DNA from: Bacteroidales bacterium UBA4070
GTDB lineage: Bacteria > Bacteroidota > Bacteroidia > Bacteroidales > VadinHA17
Length of the DNA: 64,000 nt
NCBI GenBank assembly: GCA_002383485.1
Contig: DFYY01000036.1
Location: 30,605-94,604, forward strand
Direction of reading: 5' to 3'
Part shown: piece by piece, positions 35,196-43,425 of the stretch
How the letters are laid out: each line of letters begins with the position of its first letter
Position numbering within the stretch: the stretch's first letter is position 1
Notes under the pieces: generated by a model
What the model was told of the DNA's origin: nothing
Seen by the model: only the letters and a program-made list of their open reading frames with translations
Database searches by the model: none
Translations under genes and position numbers: made by a program

Positions 35196-36269
35196 ATGAA
35201 ACGCTTAGCATCATTTATTTTACTGATTCCTCTTACGTTGCTGTCCGTATCAGGCCAGTCACCAACCGGAGTACTGAAAATTTTCTCTGAGAATGCACTT
35301 GTTGTATATGTGGATGAAGTCCATTATCCGCAGTACGGCGAGATAAAGCTGGCCCCCGGGACTCACTGGGTCAAGGCCATCAACAGCGAGGGGGTCAGGA
35401 TTTACAGCCAGATTGTATCCGTGAAGGCGGATGAAGTCACCTCAGTGCTTATCGAAGCTCCGCAGGCTCAGCCTGCTCAGCCCGTCACCGGAACTCAGCA
35501 GGCAACTCAGCCGCAGGGTCAGGGCTCCGGACAGAGTGTTGTTTACGGTCAGACTGCGGCAAGCTCCGGGAACGGCCAGCCTGCGGTTGATCCCCGGTCC
35601 GGGTCATCTGATGCCGGTAAGGATGCTGTACCTGCATCCCCGGCTAAACCCAAGCCGACAATTGATATCGGTCAGGTTGGCGGCACTCTTCCACCGGATA
35701 TGACCGGAGCTTACGGGCTCTCCTTTGGCATGAGCCCCATGGATGTCGACAGAATTATGTCACCAAAGGCAGCCCAGGCCCAGAGGAACAAAGGTTACAG
35801 CGTTTATGCCCTCCCCAACGGATCCTCAGTGTACCTGATAGAGTGCAGGTTCCTTGACCAGAAGCTTTTCCAGATTATCGTCGGATATATTTCAATGTAT
35901 ACAAACAACTCCAAACTGAAACTGAACAAGGATGAGGTTCCCTTCCCGGAATTCAACCAGATGCTGAATGATGTTACTGCAATTTATGATTCTCCTGCCA
36001 CTGCTGAAAAGATATTCCTGTCCGGTTACAGTGAAGATGACGGCCGTCTCCAGGAGGCACTCCGGAAGAAGAAGGCGTTATTGCTTTATACATGGACTGA
36101 TCCTGCCTCAGGGAATAATATTATGGTCGGGCTTGGGTACACTACGGCCCCCCTCGCAGCAACAATTTACACCAGCGGCCCGATGAGTGCCGAGGCCGCC
36201 GCACGAAAGCTCAGACTTCATGCTTATGATTACCATAAATCATTCAAGGACAATTATTTTTCGAATTAA
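35196..36269 (+). CDS. Exported protein with one PEGA-like domain
   Basis: A 357-residue protein from ATG 35196, which starts a signal peptide (MKRLASFILLIPLTLLSVSG). Upstream in-frame Met codons at 35136 and 35172 only add charged residues. Residues about 22-90 form a PEGA-like beta domain (TGVLKIFSENALVVYVDE, then GTHWVKAINSEG). A Gln/Ala/Pro/Ser-rich linker follows (about 92-165), then a globular C-terminal domain with MTGAYGLSFGMSPMDVDRIM. No enzyme motif is seen. It is a paralogue of the next gene, with a duplicated 36-bp segment at the junction. Confidence 0.75.
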   Translation: MKRLASFILLIPLTLLSVSGQSPTGVLKIFSENALVVYVDEVHYPQYGEIKLAPGTHWVKAINSEGVRIYSQIVSVKADEVTSVLIEAPQAQPAQPVTGTQQATQPQGQGSGQSVVYGQTAASSGNGQPAVDPRSGSSDAGKDAVPASPAKPKPTIDIGQVGGTLPPDMTGAYGLSFGMSPMDVDRIMSPKAAQAQRNKGYSVYALPNGSSVYLIECRFLDQKLFQIIVGYISMYTNNSKLKLNKDEVPFPEFNQMLNDVTAIYDSPATAEKIFLSGYSEDDGRLQEALRKKKALLLYTWTDPASGNNIMVGLGYTTAPLAATIYTSGPMSAEAAARKLRLHAYDYHKSFKDNYFSN

Positions 36270-36327
36270 CCTTTATTCAAGAACTGCATAAATTTTTCGA
36301 ATTAGCCCCTAATCAAGAACTGCTTAT
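36256..36327 (+). repeat. 36-bp direct repeat between PEGA-like paralogues
   Basis: Copies 36256-36291 and 36292-36327 share ATTTTTCGAATTA and CAAGAACTGC at matching positions with divergent middles. The first copy contains the stop codon of one gene, the second runs to the start codon of the next. Confidence 0.85.
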
Positions 36328-37474
36328 GAAAACCCAGGTACTGACAGCCCTTATGCTGATCTTCAGCATCTCATCCGCATTCGCACAGAATACGGGTACA
36401 CTTAAAGTCTTCTCGGAAGAACCTGTTGCGGTTTATGTCGATGAGATCCAATATCCAAGCTATGATGCAATTTCACTTGCCGCCGGAACACATTATGTCA
36501 AAGCCTTGAACAAAGACGGGGCAAGGATGTACAGTAACATAGTAACAATAAAAGACGGGGAGGTAACCACAGTACTTGTTACTGCACAGGGAAGCGGAGT
36601 CCAGCCTGCAACCGCGACTGCTAACCAGCCTGCCGCACAGGGAGCAGTTGCATCACAAAATGGTACCGGCATACTGAATATCTTCTCCGAGTTTACCGGA
36701 ACCACCATCTATCTGGATGATATCAGGCAGGGAGACGACGTCAGGGTGGTTAATGGCATTCCTGCAGGCAACCACTATCTCAAGATAATTAAAGACGGTG
36801 TTGGAATATTCGGTGAACTGGTTGCAATAAATCCGGGTCAGACGACAACAGTGCTCGTAAAGAATGACGGGCAGGTAGCTGAAAAGATTCTCGACAGCAA
36901 GGCCAAAGAACGTGAAGAGTACCAGTCTAATAAAATAGATGTGATTTACACATCAAACTCAGTAAGCACAACCCAGGGCGCAAGTACACTTTTCCCTGGT
37001 TATTACGGCTATTACGGCTACTCCTCTTCTGTGACAAATACTTCGCAGGTTTCCGATTTCAAGATTATACAGGGAGGAGTGAAGGAGATTGGAGACCTCG
37101 GCCTTGCCAACCTCGCTGAAAACCAGAATGTGCTCAACAGGTATGCAACTATCCACAGGTCTGTGACAAGACAGATGAATGTAGGTCTTGGCATGTTCCT
37201 CGGCGCTTTGCTGATTGGAGGCCCCGTGCTGGTAGATATCATGGTTGAAAAACCTTTCCTGCATCCTGACGGTACCACCGCACCTGATTGGGAAATAGGG
37301 GTTGCTACTGCCGGGATCGTGGCAGGAACGTTTGGCTATGTCTTTGTAATGGGTGCTGACAAAAAGTACCCAAGGCACTACTACCGCGTGGATGATGCCG
37401 CCAAAGACGCAAAGGAATACAACAGGAAGCTTAAGGAGAAGCTGGGCCTTCCCGAAAACTATGACGTGAAATAG
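36326..37474 (+). CDS. Exported protein with two PEGA-like domains and C-terminal membrane segments
   Basis: A 382-residue protein with a signal peptide (MKTQVLTALMLIFSISSAFA). Domain 1 (about residues 22-92, TGTLKVFSEEPVAVYVDE) matches the single domain of the previous gene. Domain 2 (about 113-178, TGILNIFSEFTGTTIYLDD) is a further copy. A Tyr/Gly stretch GYYGYYGYSS precedes a helical region and two membrane segments (MFLGALLIGGPVLVDIMV and VATAGIVAGTFGYVFVMGA). PEGA domains are surface-associated beta folds of uncertain role. It ends in a strong terminator. Confidence 0.78.
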   Translation: MKTQVLTALMLIFSISSAFAQNTGTLKVFSEEPVAVYVDEIQYPSYDAISLAAGTHYVKALNKDGARMYSNIVTIKDGEVTTVLVTAQGSGVQPATATANQPAAQGAVASQNGTGILNIFSEFTGTTIYLDDIRQGDDVRVVNGIPAGNHYLKIIKDGVGIFGELVAINPGQTTTVLVKNDGQVAEKILDSKAKEREEYQSNKIDVIYTSNSVSTTQGASTLFPGYYGYYGYSSSVTNTSQVSDFKIIQGGVKEIGDLGLANLAENQNVLNRYATIHRSVTRQMNVGLGMFLGALLIGGPVLVDIMVEKPFLHPDGTTAPDWEIGVATAGIVAGTFGYVFVMGADKKYPRHYYRVDDAAKDAKEYNRKLKEKLGLPENYDVK

Positions 37475-37500
37475 AACTGAATCAGAATTCAAACCTTAAT

Positions 37501-37541
37501 GAGGGTGCCTCACGGCAGAAGTGAGGCGCCCTCATTTTTTT
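37501..37541 (+). terminator. Intrinsic terminator after the PEGA-like pair
   Basis: A 13-bp stem with one G-T pair (37501-37513 with 37521-37533), 7-base loop, then T7 (37535-37541). Confidence 0.92.
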
Positions 37542-37580
37542 ATGAATTTTTGCCTGAAAAGAGCTTGCTTTATAGAAAAA

Positions 37581-37615
37581 TGTATAAATTTGCACTCAAA
37601 ATGAATATAAATACA
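37581..37615 (+). promoter_or_regulatory. Promoter with two ARG-box-like operators before argR
   Basis: The -7 box TAAATTTGC is at 37585-37593. Two sites resemble the ARG box TGAAT-N4-ATTCA: TGAATATAAATACA (37602-37615, one half-site mismatch) and the weaker TGTATAAATTTGCA (37581-37594, three mismatches). They are exactly 21 bp centre to centre, the classical ArgR spacing, and overlap the -7 box and the bases before the start codon, which fits autorepression. Confidence 0.5.
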
Positions 37616-37617
37616 AT

Positions 37618-38079
37618 ATGAACAGGGTGTCACGACTGGCATTGATTGAGAAGCTGGTCAGGGAGAATGTAATCGGTTCCCAGGAGGAACTGCTCAGGAT
37701 GATGGAGGGTACAGGGATGAAGTGTACGCAGGCGACACTATCCCGCGATTTAAGGCAGATCGGAATCAGCAGGGGGTTCGACGGAGCCGGCGGGTACCGG
37801 TATATTCTTCCGTCGGGAAGGGAGGCCACCTCAGAGATGCTTCACGGCAACGCTACGGCGGCAATTACCGGCTTGACATGGGCACACGGACTGCTGCTCG
37901 TCAGTACCCCTCCGGGATATGCTTCAGCGGTTGCCATCAGGATTGACCGTGCCGGCCGTTACGAGATTGCCGGAACGGTTGCAGGTGATGACACCATACT
38001 GCTCATCCCCCGTGACAACATAAGCAACGAGGCAATTGAAGAGTGCCTCAGATCAATTTTCCAGTCAGAAATTAAATAA
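37618..38079 (+). CDS. argR: Arginine repressor ArgR
   Basis: A 153-residue regulator. The N-terminal winged helix (about residues 1-70) carries CTQATLSRDLRQIGISR; the C-terminal oligomerisation and arginine-binding domain has AGDDTILLIPRD. With arginine it should repress arginine-synthesis genes. It begins the argR-argG-argH operon and probably controls it through the ARG-box-like sites overlapping its promoter. Confidence 0.95.
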   Translation: MNRVSRLALIEKLVRENVIGSQEELLRMMEGTGMKCTQATLSRDLRQIGISRGFDGAGGYRYILPSGREATSEMLHGNATAAITGLTWAHGLLLVSTPPGYASAVAIRIDRAGRYEIAGTVAGDDTILLIPRDNISNEAIEECLRSIFQSEIK

Positions 38080-38091
38080 CAGAAGAATAAA

Positions 38092-39345
38092 ATGAAAAAA
38101 GTAATGCTTGCATATTCGGGAGGCCTTGATACTTCCGTGATTCTTAAATGGCTTATAAATAAAGGTTACGAGGTAATAGCATACGTTGCCGACGTAGGTC
38201 AGAACGATGACTTCGCGGCTGTTCGCGAAAAGGCCCTTGCCATTGGCGCCTCATCTGTCATTATCGAGGACCTGAAGAGGGAATTTGTAACTGACTACAT
38301 CTTCCAGGCTGTAAAATCAAACGCGGTCTACGAAGACCGCTATCTTCTGGGAACGGCTCTTGCCCGTCCGCTTATTGCCAAAAAGCAGATTGAAGCGGCC
38401 ATTGAATACGGTGCCGATTATGTAGCACACGGGGCAACAGGCAAGGGGAATGACCAGGTACGCTTTGAGCTGGCCTACTATGCTCTCAAGCCTGACATAA
38501 AGGTGATCTCCCCCTGGAAGGATGCCGAGTTCCTCTCGCAGTTCCAGGGCAGGTCAGATATGATCAGGTATGCTGCCGGCCACCGCATCCCGGTAAAGGC
38601 ATCAATCTCCAAACCCTACAGTGAGGATGACAACCTTATGCATATAAGTCATGAGGCAGGCATCCTGGAGGATCCGCTATACTTCGGAGGCAAGGAGATC
38701 CTTGAAAAGATGGTCATGCCGATGGATGCCCCGGACAAGGAGACTCATATCTCGATCAGTTTCAAGGATGGAATCCCTGTCAGGGTCACCAACAAAGATG
38801 ACGGCACAAGTTACACTGACCCGCTGGAACTTTTCACCTATCTGAATAAGCTGGGAGGCACGAACGGCATTGGCCTTCTCGATATGGTTGAGAACAGGTT
38901 TGTGGGAATAAAGTCGAGGGGTATCTACGAAACTCCCGGCGCAACCATCCTATATGCGGCGCACAAGGATATTGAAGGCATCGCCATGGACCGCGAGGTG
39001 ATGCGCCTGCGCAACATGCTAGCGCCGGTCTTTGCCGAGCTGGTCTACAACGGATTCTGGTTCTCTCCTGAAATGGAGTTTCTGAAGGCATCCATGGACA
39101 AGAGCCAGGAGGTGATAGACGGGGTGGTACACATGATCCTCTATAAGGGCAATATAATCATTGAGGGGCGCGAGTCACCGTCGTCATTATATAATAAGGA
39201 GTTGTCCAGTATGGATATTGAAGGAGGGTTCAACCAGACTGACAGCCTCGGGTTCATCCGCATCAACGCCATTCGCCTGATGGCTCACCATGCCATCATG
39301 GAGGCTAACAGGAAAAAAGTGAAGGAAGATGCACTTGTGGGATAA
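38092..39345 (+). CDS. argG: Argininosuccinate synthase
   Basis: A 417-residue enzyme joining citrulline and aspartate with ATP. The N-terminal PP-loop is LAYSGGLDTSVILKWL. Further conserved blocks are AHGATGKGNDQVRFE and YSEDDNLMHISHEAG. It starts 12 bases after argR. Its last 17 bases overlap the argH start, so expression is likely coupled. Confidence 0.97.
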   Translation: MKKVMLAYSGGLDTSVILKWLINKGYEVIAYVADVGQNDDFAAVREKALAIGASSVIIEDLKREFVTDYIFQAVKSNAVYEDRYLLGTALARPLIAKKQIEAAIEYGADYVAHGATGKGNDQVRFELAYYALKPDIKVISPWKDAEFLSQFQGRSDMIRYAAGHRIPVKASISKPYSEDDNLMHISHEAGILEDPLYFGGKEILEKMVMPMDAPDKETHISISFKDGIPVRVTNKDDGTSYTDPLELFTYLNKLGGTNGIGLLDMVENRFVGIKSRGIYETPGATILYAAHKDIEGIAMDREVMRLRNMLAPVFAELVYNGFWFSPEMEFLKASMDKSQEVIDGVVHMILYKGNIIIEGRESPSSLYNKELSSMDIEGGFNQTDSLGFIRINAIRLMAHHAIMEANRKKVKEDALVG

Positions 39346-40783
39346 GGGCGGCACCGTACGGGACTCGCTCATAAGCTTCACATGCGACAGTGACAGGGTT
39401 TATGATGCGAGGCTGGCGCCGTATGACATTGTTGGTTCGATGGCTCATGCGGTCATGCTTGAGCGGTGCGGGCTGATAACGGCTGGTGAGATGGAGAGCC
39501 TTCTTGCCGGCCTGGCCCGGCTTCTTGAGGAGACAGCGCAAAGCGATTTCTCAATAGGGAAGGAATATGAGGATATTCACTCCTGGGTTGAGATCCGGCT
39601 CGGCGAAATGGTAGCGGGGGAAGCAAAGATGTATGCCGACGGGAAGGAAAAACAAATTGCGGCGGAGGCGGCAGGCAAGCCTGCTACCTTTGACCCGGGC
39701 AATCAAATTGCTTCGGCGGCAGCCGGGAAGCTGCATACAGGCCGCTCACGGAATGACCAGGTGCTTACCGATCTGCACCTCTTCATACGGCACAGGACGT
39801 TCCTTCTGGCGCATGATCTGAAGTCACTGGCCGATATCTTTCTGAGTCTGAGTGAGAGGCATGAGGATGTCCTTATGCCCGGCTTCACCCATATGCAGGC
39901 GGCCATGGTATCTTCATTCGGGCTCTGGTTTGCATCTTATGCCGAGAGCCTGTGTGATGACCTGCATCTTCTGGCCGGTGCGGCTGCGCTGGCTGATGCT
40001 TCACCGCTGGGAACGGCTGCCGGGTACGGAACCTCTTTGCCGATTGACCGGGAGTTTACTGCTTCATTGCTTGGTTTCAGGAGGCTGATTGTAACCTCAC
40101 CCTATGCCCAGATGAGCCGTGGCCGCACGGAGCGGCAGGTGACCGGCGCCATCGCCTCGGCAGCAAACACTGTTGGAAGGTTCGCATCGGATGTGATCCT
40201 GTTCATGTCGCCGGGTTACCGGTTTGTCTCATTGAAAGATGATCTTACAACAGGCTCCTCAATCATGCCACAGAAGAAGAACCCGGACCTGTTTGAGCTT
40301 ATCAGGGCACGCTGCAACAGGCTGCAGACCATTCCCGGCGAGGTGGCACTCATGACTTCCGGCCTGCCTCCGGGTTATAACCGTGATTTCCAGGAACTGA
40401 AGGCTGTTCTCTTTGATGCCTTTGACAGCATGGCGGAGCTGGTGAAGGCATTGCGGGGGGCTCTGGAGGGACTGGTTATAAGGAAGGATATTTTAAGTGA
40501 TCCCCGCTACAATGATATCTTCTCAGTCGAGGAAGCAAACCGGAAGGTCCGTGAGGGTGTTCCCTTCCGGGAGGCATACAGGGAAGTGGCCAAAAAGGCG
40601 GGATCAGGTTCGTTTGATGTTCCCTCAGTGGCTGATTATACCCACACAGGCAGCATAGGCAATAACGGACGAAAAATCATTCAGCAGCGGATTGATGATC
40701 TGATGAAGAAATTCACGACCGGGTGTTCACCGGTTGAGTTGCGGGACGGGATTGTCAGACAGGGCCAGGTCTACAATTCCTGA
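39329..40783 (+). CDS. argH: Argininosuccinate lyase with an insertion before the GKLHTGRSRNDQ loop
   Basis: A 484-residue enzyme of the fumarase/aspartase superfamily that releases arginine and fumarate. Seen: AGKLHTGRSRNDQV (from residue 132) and the signature GSSIMPQKKNPD with the catalytic Ser. Between MVAGEA (to residue 99) and the conserved loop there are about 30 extra residues. They include QIAAEAAGKPATFDPGN (109-125), an imperfect copy (9 of 17 identical) of QIASAAAGKLHTGRSRN (126-142). The protein is therefore longer than usual ArgH (about 455-465). Its last three codons and stop lie in a hairpin-repeat copy. It overlaps argG by 17 bases. Confidence 0.94.
   Translation: MHLWDKGGTVRDSLISFTCDSDRVYDARLAPYDIVGSMAHAVMLERCGLITAGEMESLLAGLARLLEETAQSDFSIGKEYEDIHSWVEIRLGEMVAGEAKMYADGKEKQIAAEAAGKPATFDPGNQIASAAAGKLHTGRSRNDQVLTDLHLFIRHRTFLLAHDLKSLADIFLSLSERHEDVLMPGFTHMQAAMVSSFGLWFASYAESLCDDLHLLAGAAALADASPLGTAAGYGTSLPIDREFTASLLGFRRLIVTSPYAQMSRGRTERQVTGAIASAANTVGRFASDVILFMSPGYRFVSLKDDLTTGSSIMPQKKNPDLFELIRARCNRLQTIPGEVALMTSGLPPGYNRDFQELKAVLFDAFDSMAELVKALRGALEGLVIRKDILSDPRYNDIFSVEEANRKVREGVPFREAYREVAKKAGSGSFDVPSVADYTHTGSIGNNGRKIIQQRIDDLMKKFTTGCSPVELRDGIVRQGQVYNS
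39653..39754 (+). repeat. 51-bp degenerate tandem duplication inside argH
   Basis: Copies 39653-39703 and 39704-39754 both begin CAAATTGC and end AAT, encoding 17-residue units with nine identities. The second copy holds the functional GKLHTGRSRN loop. Confidence 0.75.
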
Positions 40784-40863
40784 TGGCCTACCTTTAGATT
40801 AGCATCCAGATATGTAACAGGACGGGGTAAGAAAATGACCCTCGCAGAGGGTCAGGAATTGTA
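40772..40863. repeat. Element with 12-bp inverted ends, containing a hairpin repeat
   Basis: TACAATTCCTGA (40772-40783) and TCAGGAATTGTA (40852-40863) are perfect reverse complements. The right end is a hairpin unit, GACCCTC-gca-GAGGGTC (40837-40853), followed by the GGAATTGTA tail; the left end matches the GATGGCC-type units at 31472-31598. The argH stop codon is the TGA at 40781-40783, inside the left end. Confidence 0.85.
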
Positions 40864-40923
40864 TAGTCATGCAGACCCCCAAAACAGGCGGGGCGGGTGG
40901 TTGGGTGGTGTCACCTGCACCCT

Positions 40924-40949
40924 CCAATTTTTGTTGGGCTACGACCAAC
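40924..40949 (-). repeat. Diverged hairpin-repeat copy
   Basis: On the minus strand GTTGG-tcgtagc-CCAAC is followed by AAAAATTGGA, matching 8 of 11 positions of the AAGAATTGTAA tail. Confidence 0.55.
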
Positions 40950-40953
40950 CTGC

Positions 40954-40981
40954 TGCCAACTGCCTATTGCATATTGCCTGA
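40954..40981 (+). repeat. Heptamer array across the carA stop codon
   Basis: Four in-phase units TGCCAAC, TGCCTAT, TGCATAT, TGCCTGA. The carA stop (40964-40966) and its last residues (SGNMQ) are encoded by the array. Confidence 0.75.
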
Positions 40982-42061
40982 TACCCTGGCAATATTCTCA
41001 ATGAAAAGATCAAATAGAAAATCCGTATCGGTGGGGCCACCGGAGGCCTCGGGGTGGAACTGGGTGGAGAAGAAGGGTTTCGAGATATGCTTCATCCCCT
41101 CGTTGGTGTTGTCATTCACATTGACAAACAGCGGCACCCAGCCGGCAGGGAGAGTATTGTTGTTCACTGCAAAACCATGGTTCTGGGAAGTGATATAAGC
41201 CCTGTCAGTGCCCACCATCAGCACCGGCTGGTTGTGACTGCGGTGGCCGTAACGTAACTTATAGGTATCAGCCCCGGCCGCCAGCGCCATGAGCTGATTG
41301 CCCAGGCATATTCCGAATATCGGTCTGTCATCGTCAAGTGACTTCCTGATATTGTCTATGGCAGTCCGGCACATCTTAGGATCACCCGGACCGTTGGTCA
41401 GGAACAGGCCGTCATATTCTTCAGCGGAATAGTCATAATCCCACGGCACCCTGATGATAGTGGTGTCACGCTTCAGAAGGTTACGTATGATATTGAACTT
41501 TACCCCGCAATCGACCAGCAGTATCCGGTACCGGCCGTTGCCATACACCTTGCGTGCAGAGGTGCTCACTTCGGCTACCAGGTTAACCTTATTGGGGTCA
41601 TAGAACTCCGCTGTCATCCCTTCAGGCTCCACCTTGCCAAGCATGGATCCCTTCTCCCGAATCCTTTTTGTGAGCGCACGGGTATCAATGCCAAAAATAC
41701 CGGGCACATTGCTGCGCCGCAGCCATTCGTCGAGGCTTTCTATTGCGTTCCAGTGGCTGTATTCAAATGAATAATCGGATGCTATCAGTGCTGAGATATG
41801 GACGCCTGATGATTCGTAAAACATGAACAGGTCGTCCTGTTCGTTCTTTCCCGGTGCGCCGTAGTTGCCCACCAGCGGATAGGTGAGGCAGAGTATCTGT
41901 CCCCTGTATGAGGGGTCTGTAAGGCTCTCGGGGTATCCTGTCATGGCGGTGTTGAACACCACCTCGCCGGCGGCCGCCACCGGTGCTCCGAACGACCAGC
42001 CCCGGTAGACAGTACCGTCCTCAAGGGTCAGTCGTACACTGATTCTGTTATTGTTTCTCAC
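40964..42061 (-). CDS. carA: Carbamoyl-phosphate synthase small subunit
   Basis: A 365-residue glutamine amidotransferase subunit that passes ammonia to CarB. The N-terminal domain has FNTAMTGYPESLTDPSYRGQ; the class I amidotransferase triad is in GICLGNQLMAL (Cys) and QFHPEASGGP (His, Glu). Start is GTG 42059-42061, overlapping the upstream aminotransferase TGA as GTGA; no nearby ATG fits. Its extreme C-terminus is encoded by a heptamer array. It converges on argH. Confidence 0.96.
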   Translation of the reverse strand: MRNNNRISVRLTLEDGTVYRGWSFGAPVAAAGEVVFNTAMTGYPESLTDPSYRGQILCLTYPLVGNYGAPGKNEQDDLFMFYESSGVHISALIASDYSFEYSHWNAIESLDEWLRRSNVPGIFGIDTRALTKRIREKGSMLGKVEPEGMTAEFYDPNKVNLVAEVSTSARKVYGNGRYRILLVDCGVKFNIIRNLLKRDTTIIRVPWDYDYSAEEYDGLFLTNGPGDPKMCRTAIDNIRKSLDDDRPIFGICLGNQLMALAAGADTYKLRYGHRSHNQPVLMVGTDRAYITSQNHGFAVNNNTLPAGWVPLFVNVNDNTNEGMKHISKPFFSTQFHPEASGGPTDTDFLFDLFIENIARVSGNMQ

Positions 42062-43233
42062 CCTGCTGTTTTTATTGCGGTTTCTATCTGTTCAAGTGCC
42101 TTTTTCACCGTGGCGCGCGGGCACGCCAGGTTCATCCGCAGGAAACCTTCACCACCCGGACCGAAACGGAAGCCTTCATTCATCCCTACTCCGGCCTGCT
42201 CAACGAAGAAACGGTTCAGTTCCGTACCGTTCAGGCCCATCGCCCGGCAATCGAGCCATATCATATAGGTAGCCTCGGGCCTCACCGGCCTGATCTGCGG
42301 CAACCGGTCATGGCAGAAATTCATGACCAGGTCAACATTACCCTCAACATAGTACATCAGTTCTGCAAGCCAGGCGCGACCATGAGTGTACGCTGCCTCG
42401 GAGGCAATATTGCCAAAAATATTTCCCAGATGCATGTGAAGCCCCACCAGCGTATGCCTGTATTTTTCCATCAGTTCCGGATCGGATATGATCACGGACG
42501 AGGTTGACAGCCCTGCCAGGTTGAAGGTCTTGCTTGGCGCCATGCATGTGACTGTCACTGATGCCGCCCTGTCAGACAGGGATGCCATGGGTTCGTGCTT
42601 TATACCCGGAAGTGTCAGATCAGAGTGAATTTCGTCGGAAAGGATAATGATTCCTTTTTTGTGGCATATCTCCGCGAGTTGGTTAAGCTCCTCGCGGGTC
42701 CATGCTCTTCCCACAGGGTTGTGAGGGTTTGAGAGGATGAGCATTCGTGAACGAGATGTTATCGCCCTGCGCAAACCCTCAAAGTCCATTATCCAGCCTT
42801 TATCCGTCTCCAGCAACGGGTTGAAGACCAGCTTCCGCCCGTGATCATTCACTGCCCCGTAGAATGGCGGGTATACAGGCGGCTGGATGATGATCTCATC
42901 ACCCGGTGAGGTATAGGCCAGAGTACACATATTGAGCGCTGGCACAACTCCCGGGCTGAACTCGATCCATTCGCGCCGTATTTCCCATTCATACATCTCC
43001 GAAGCCCACCTGATGAACGAATTGAAATATGCGTCCGGCCTGTATGAATATCCGAGTATTTCGTGGTTCAGTCTTTCGCGCAGCGCCTCGATAATAAAGG
43101 GAGGGGTGCTGAAATCCATATCCGCGATCCACATCGGTATCACGTCGGCCCTGCCGAAGACCTCCTCACGCTTGTCCCATTTGAGACAGTTGCTGTTCTC
43201 CCGGACAGGCGCCTCGTCGAAGTTGTAAGTCAT
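42058..43233 (-). CDS. PatB/MalY-type PLP aminotransferase (putative cystathionine beta-lyase)
   Basis: A 391-residue fold type I PLP enzyme. The PLP lysine is in APSKTFNLAGLSTS; SNPHNPVGRAW and DEIHSDL are conserved cofactor and active-site segments. The family includes C-S lyases that release homocysteine or sulfide, and some aminotransferases; activity is not fixed by sequence. Start chosen at ATG 43231-43233 (MTYNFDEAP) because a -7 box lies just upstream at 43256-43264; the frame continues to 43311 through that box. It is coupled to carA by a GTGA overlap. Confidence 0.88.
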   Translation of the reverse strand: MTYNFDEAPVRENSNCLKWDKREEVFGRADVIPMWIADMDFSTPPFIIEALRERLNHEILGYSYRPDAYFNSFIRWASEMYEWEIRREWIEFSPGVVPALNMCTLAYTSPGDEIIIQPPVYPPFYGAVNDHGRKLVFNPLLETDKGWIMDFEGLRRAITSRSRMLILSNPHNPVGRAWTREELNQLAEICHKKGIIILSDEIHSDLTLPGIKHEPMASLSDRAASVTVTCMAPSKTFNLAGLSTSSVIISDPELMEKYRHTLVGLHMHLGNIFGNIASEAAYTHGRAWLAELMYYVEGNVDLVMNFCHDRLPQIRPVRPEATYMIWLDCRAMGLNGTELNRFFVEQAGVGMNEGFRFGPGGEGFLRMNLACPRATVKKALEQIETAIKTAG

Positions 43234-43255
43234 GGGTTTGTTGTTGCTACGGGAT

Positions 43256-43264
43256 GCAAAGTTA
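43256..43264 (-). promoter_or_regulatory. Bacteroidota -7 box before the aminotransferase-carA unit
   Basis: Minus strand TAACTTTGC, exact to TAnnTTTG, 22 bases before the chosen start at 43233. Confidence 0.6.
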
Positions 43265-43425
43265 GCAGAAAATGGCAATGAACAACCGGCCTGTCGGCGG
43301 TGTTTAGACACTATGTCAGCCGGACTGAGAGCATGGTTTAATTATTCTTGAAATAATATTCCGACTGAATATGTAAAAAATCTTATTTTTACGTAGCCAA
43401 AACACAAGTACCAAACAACAGTTAT

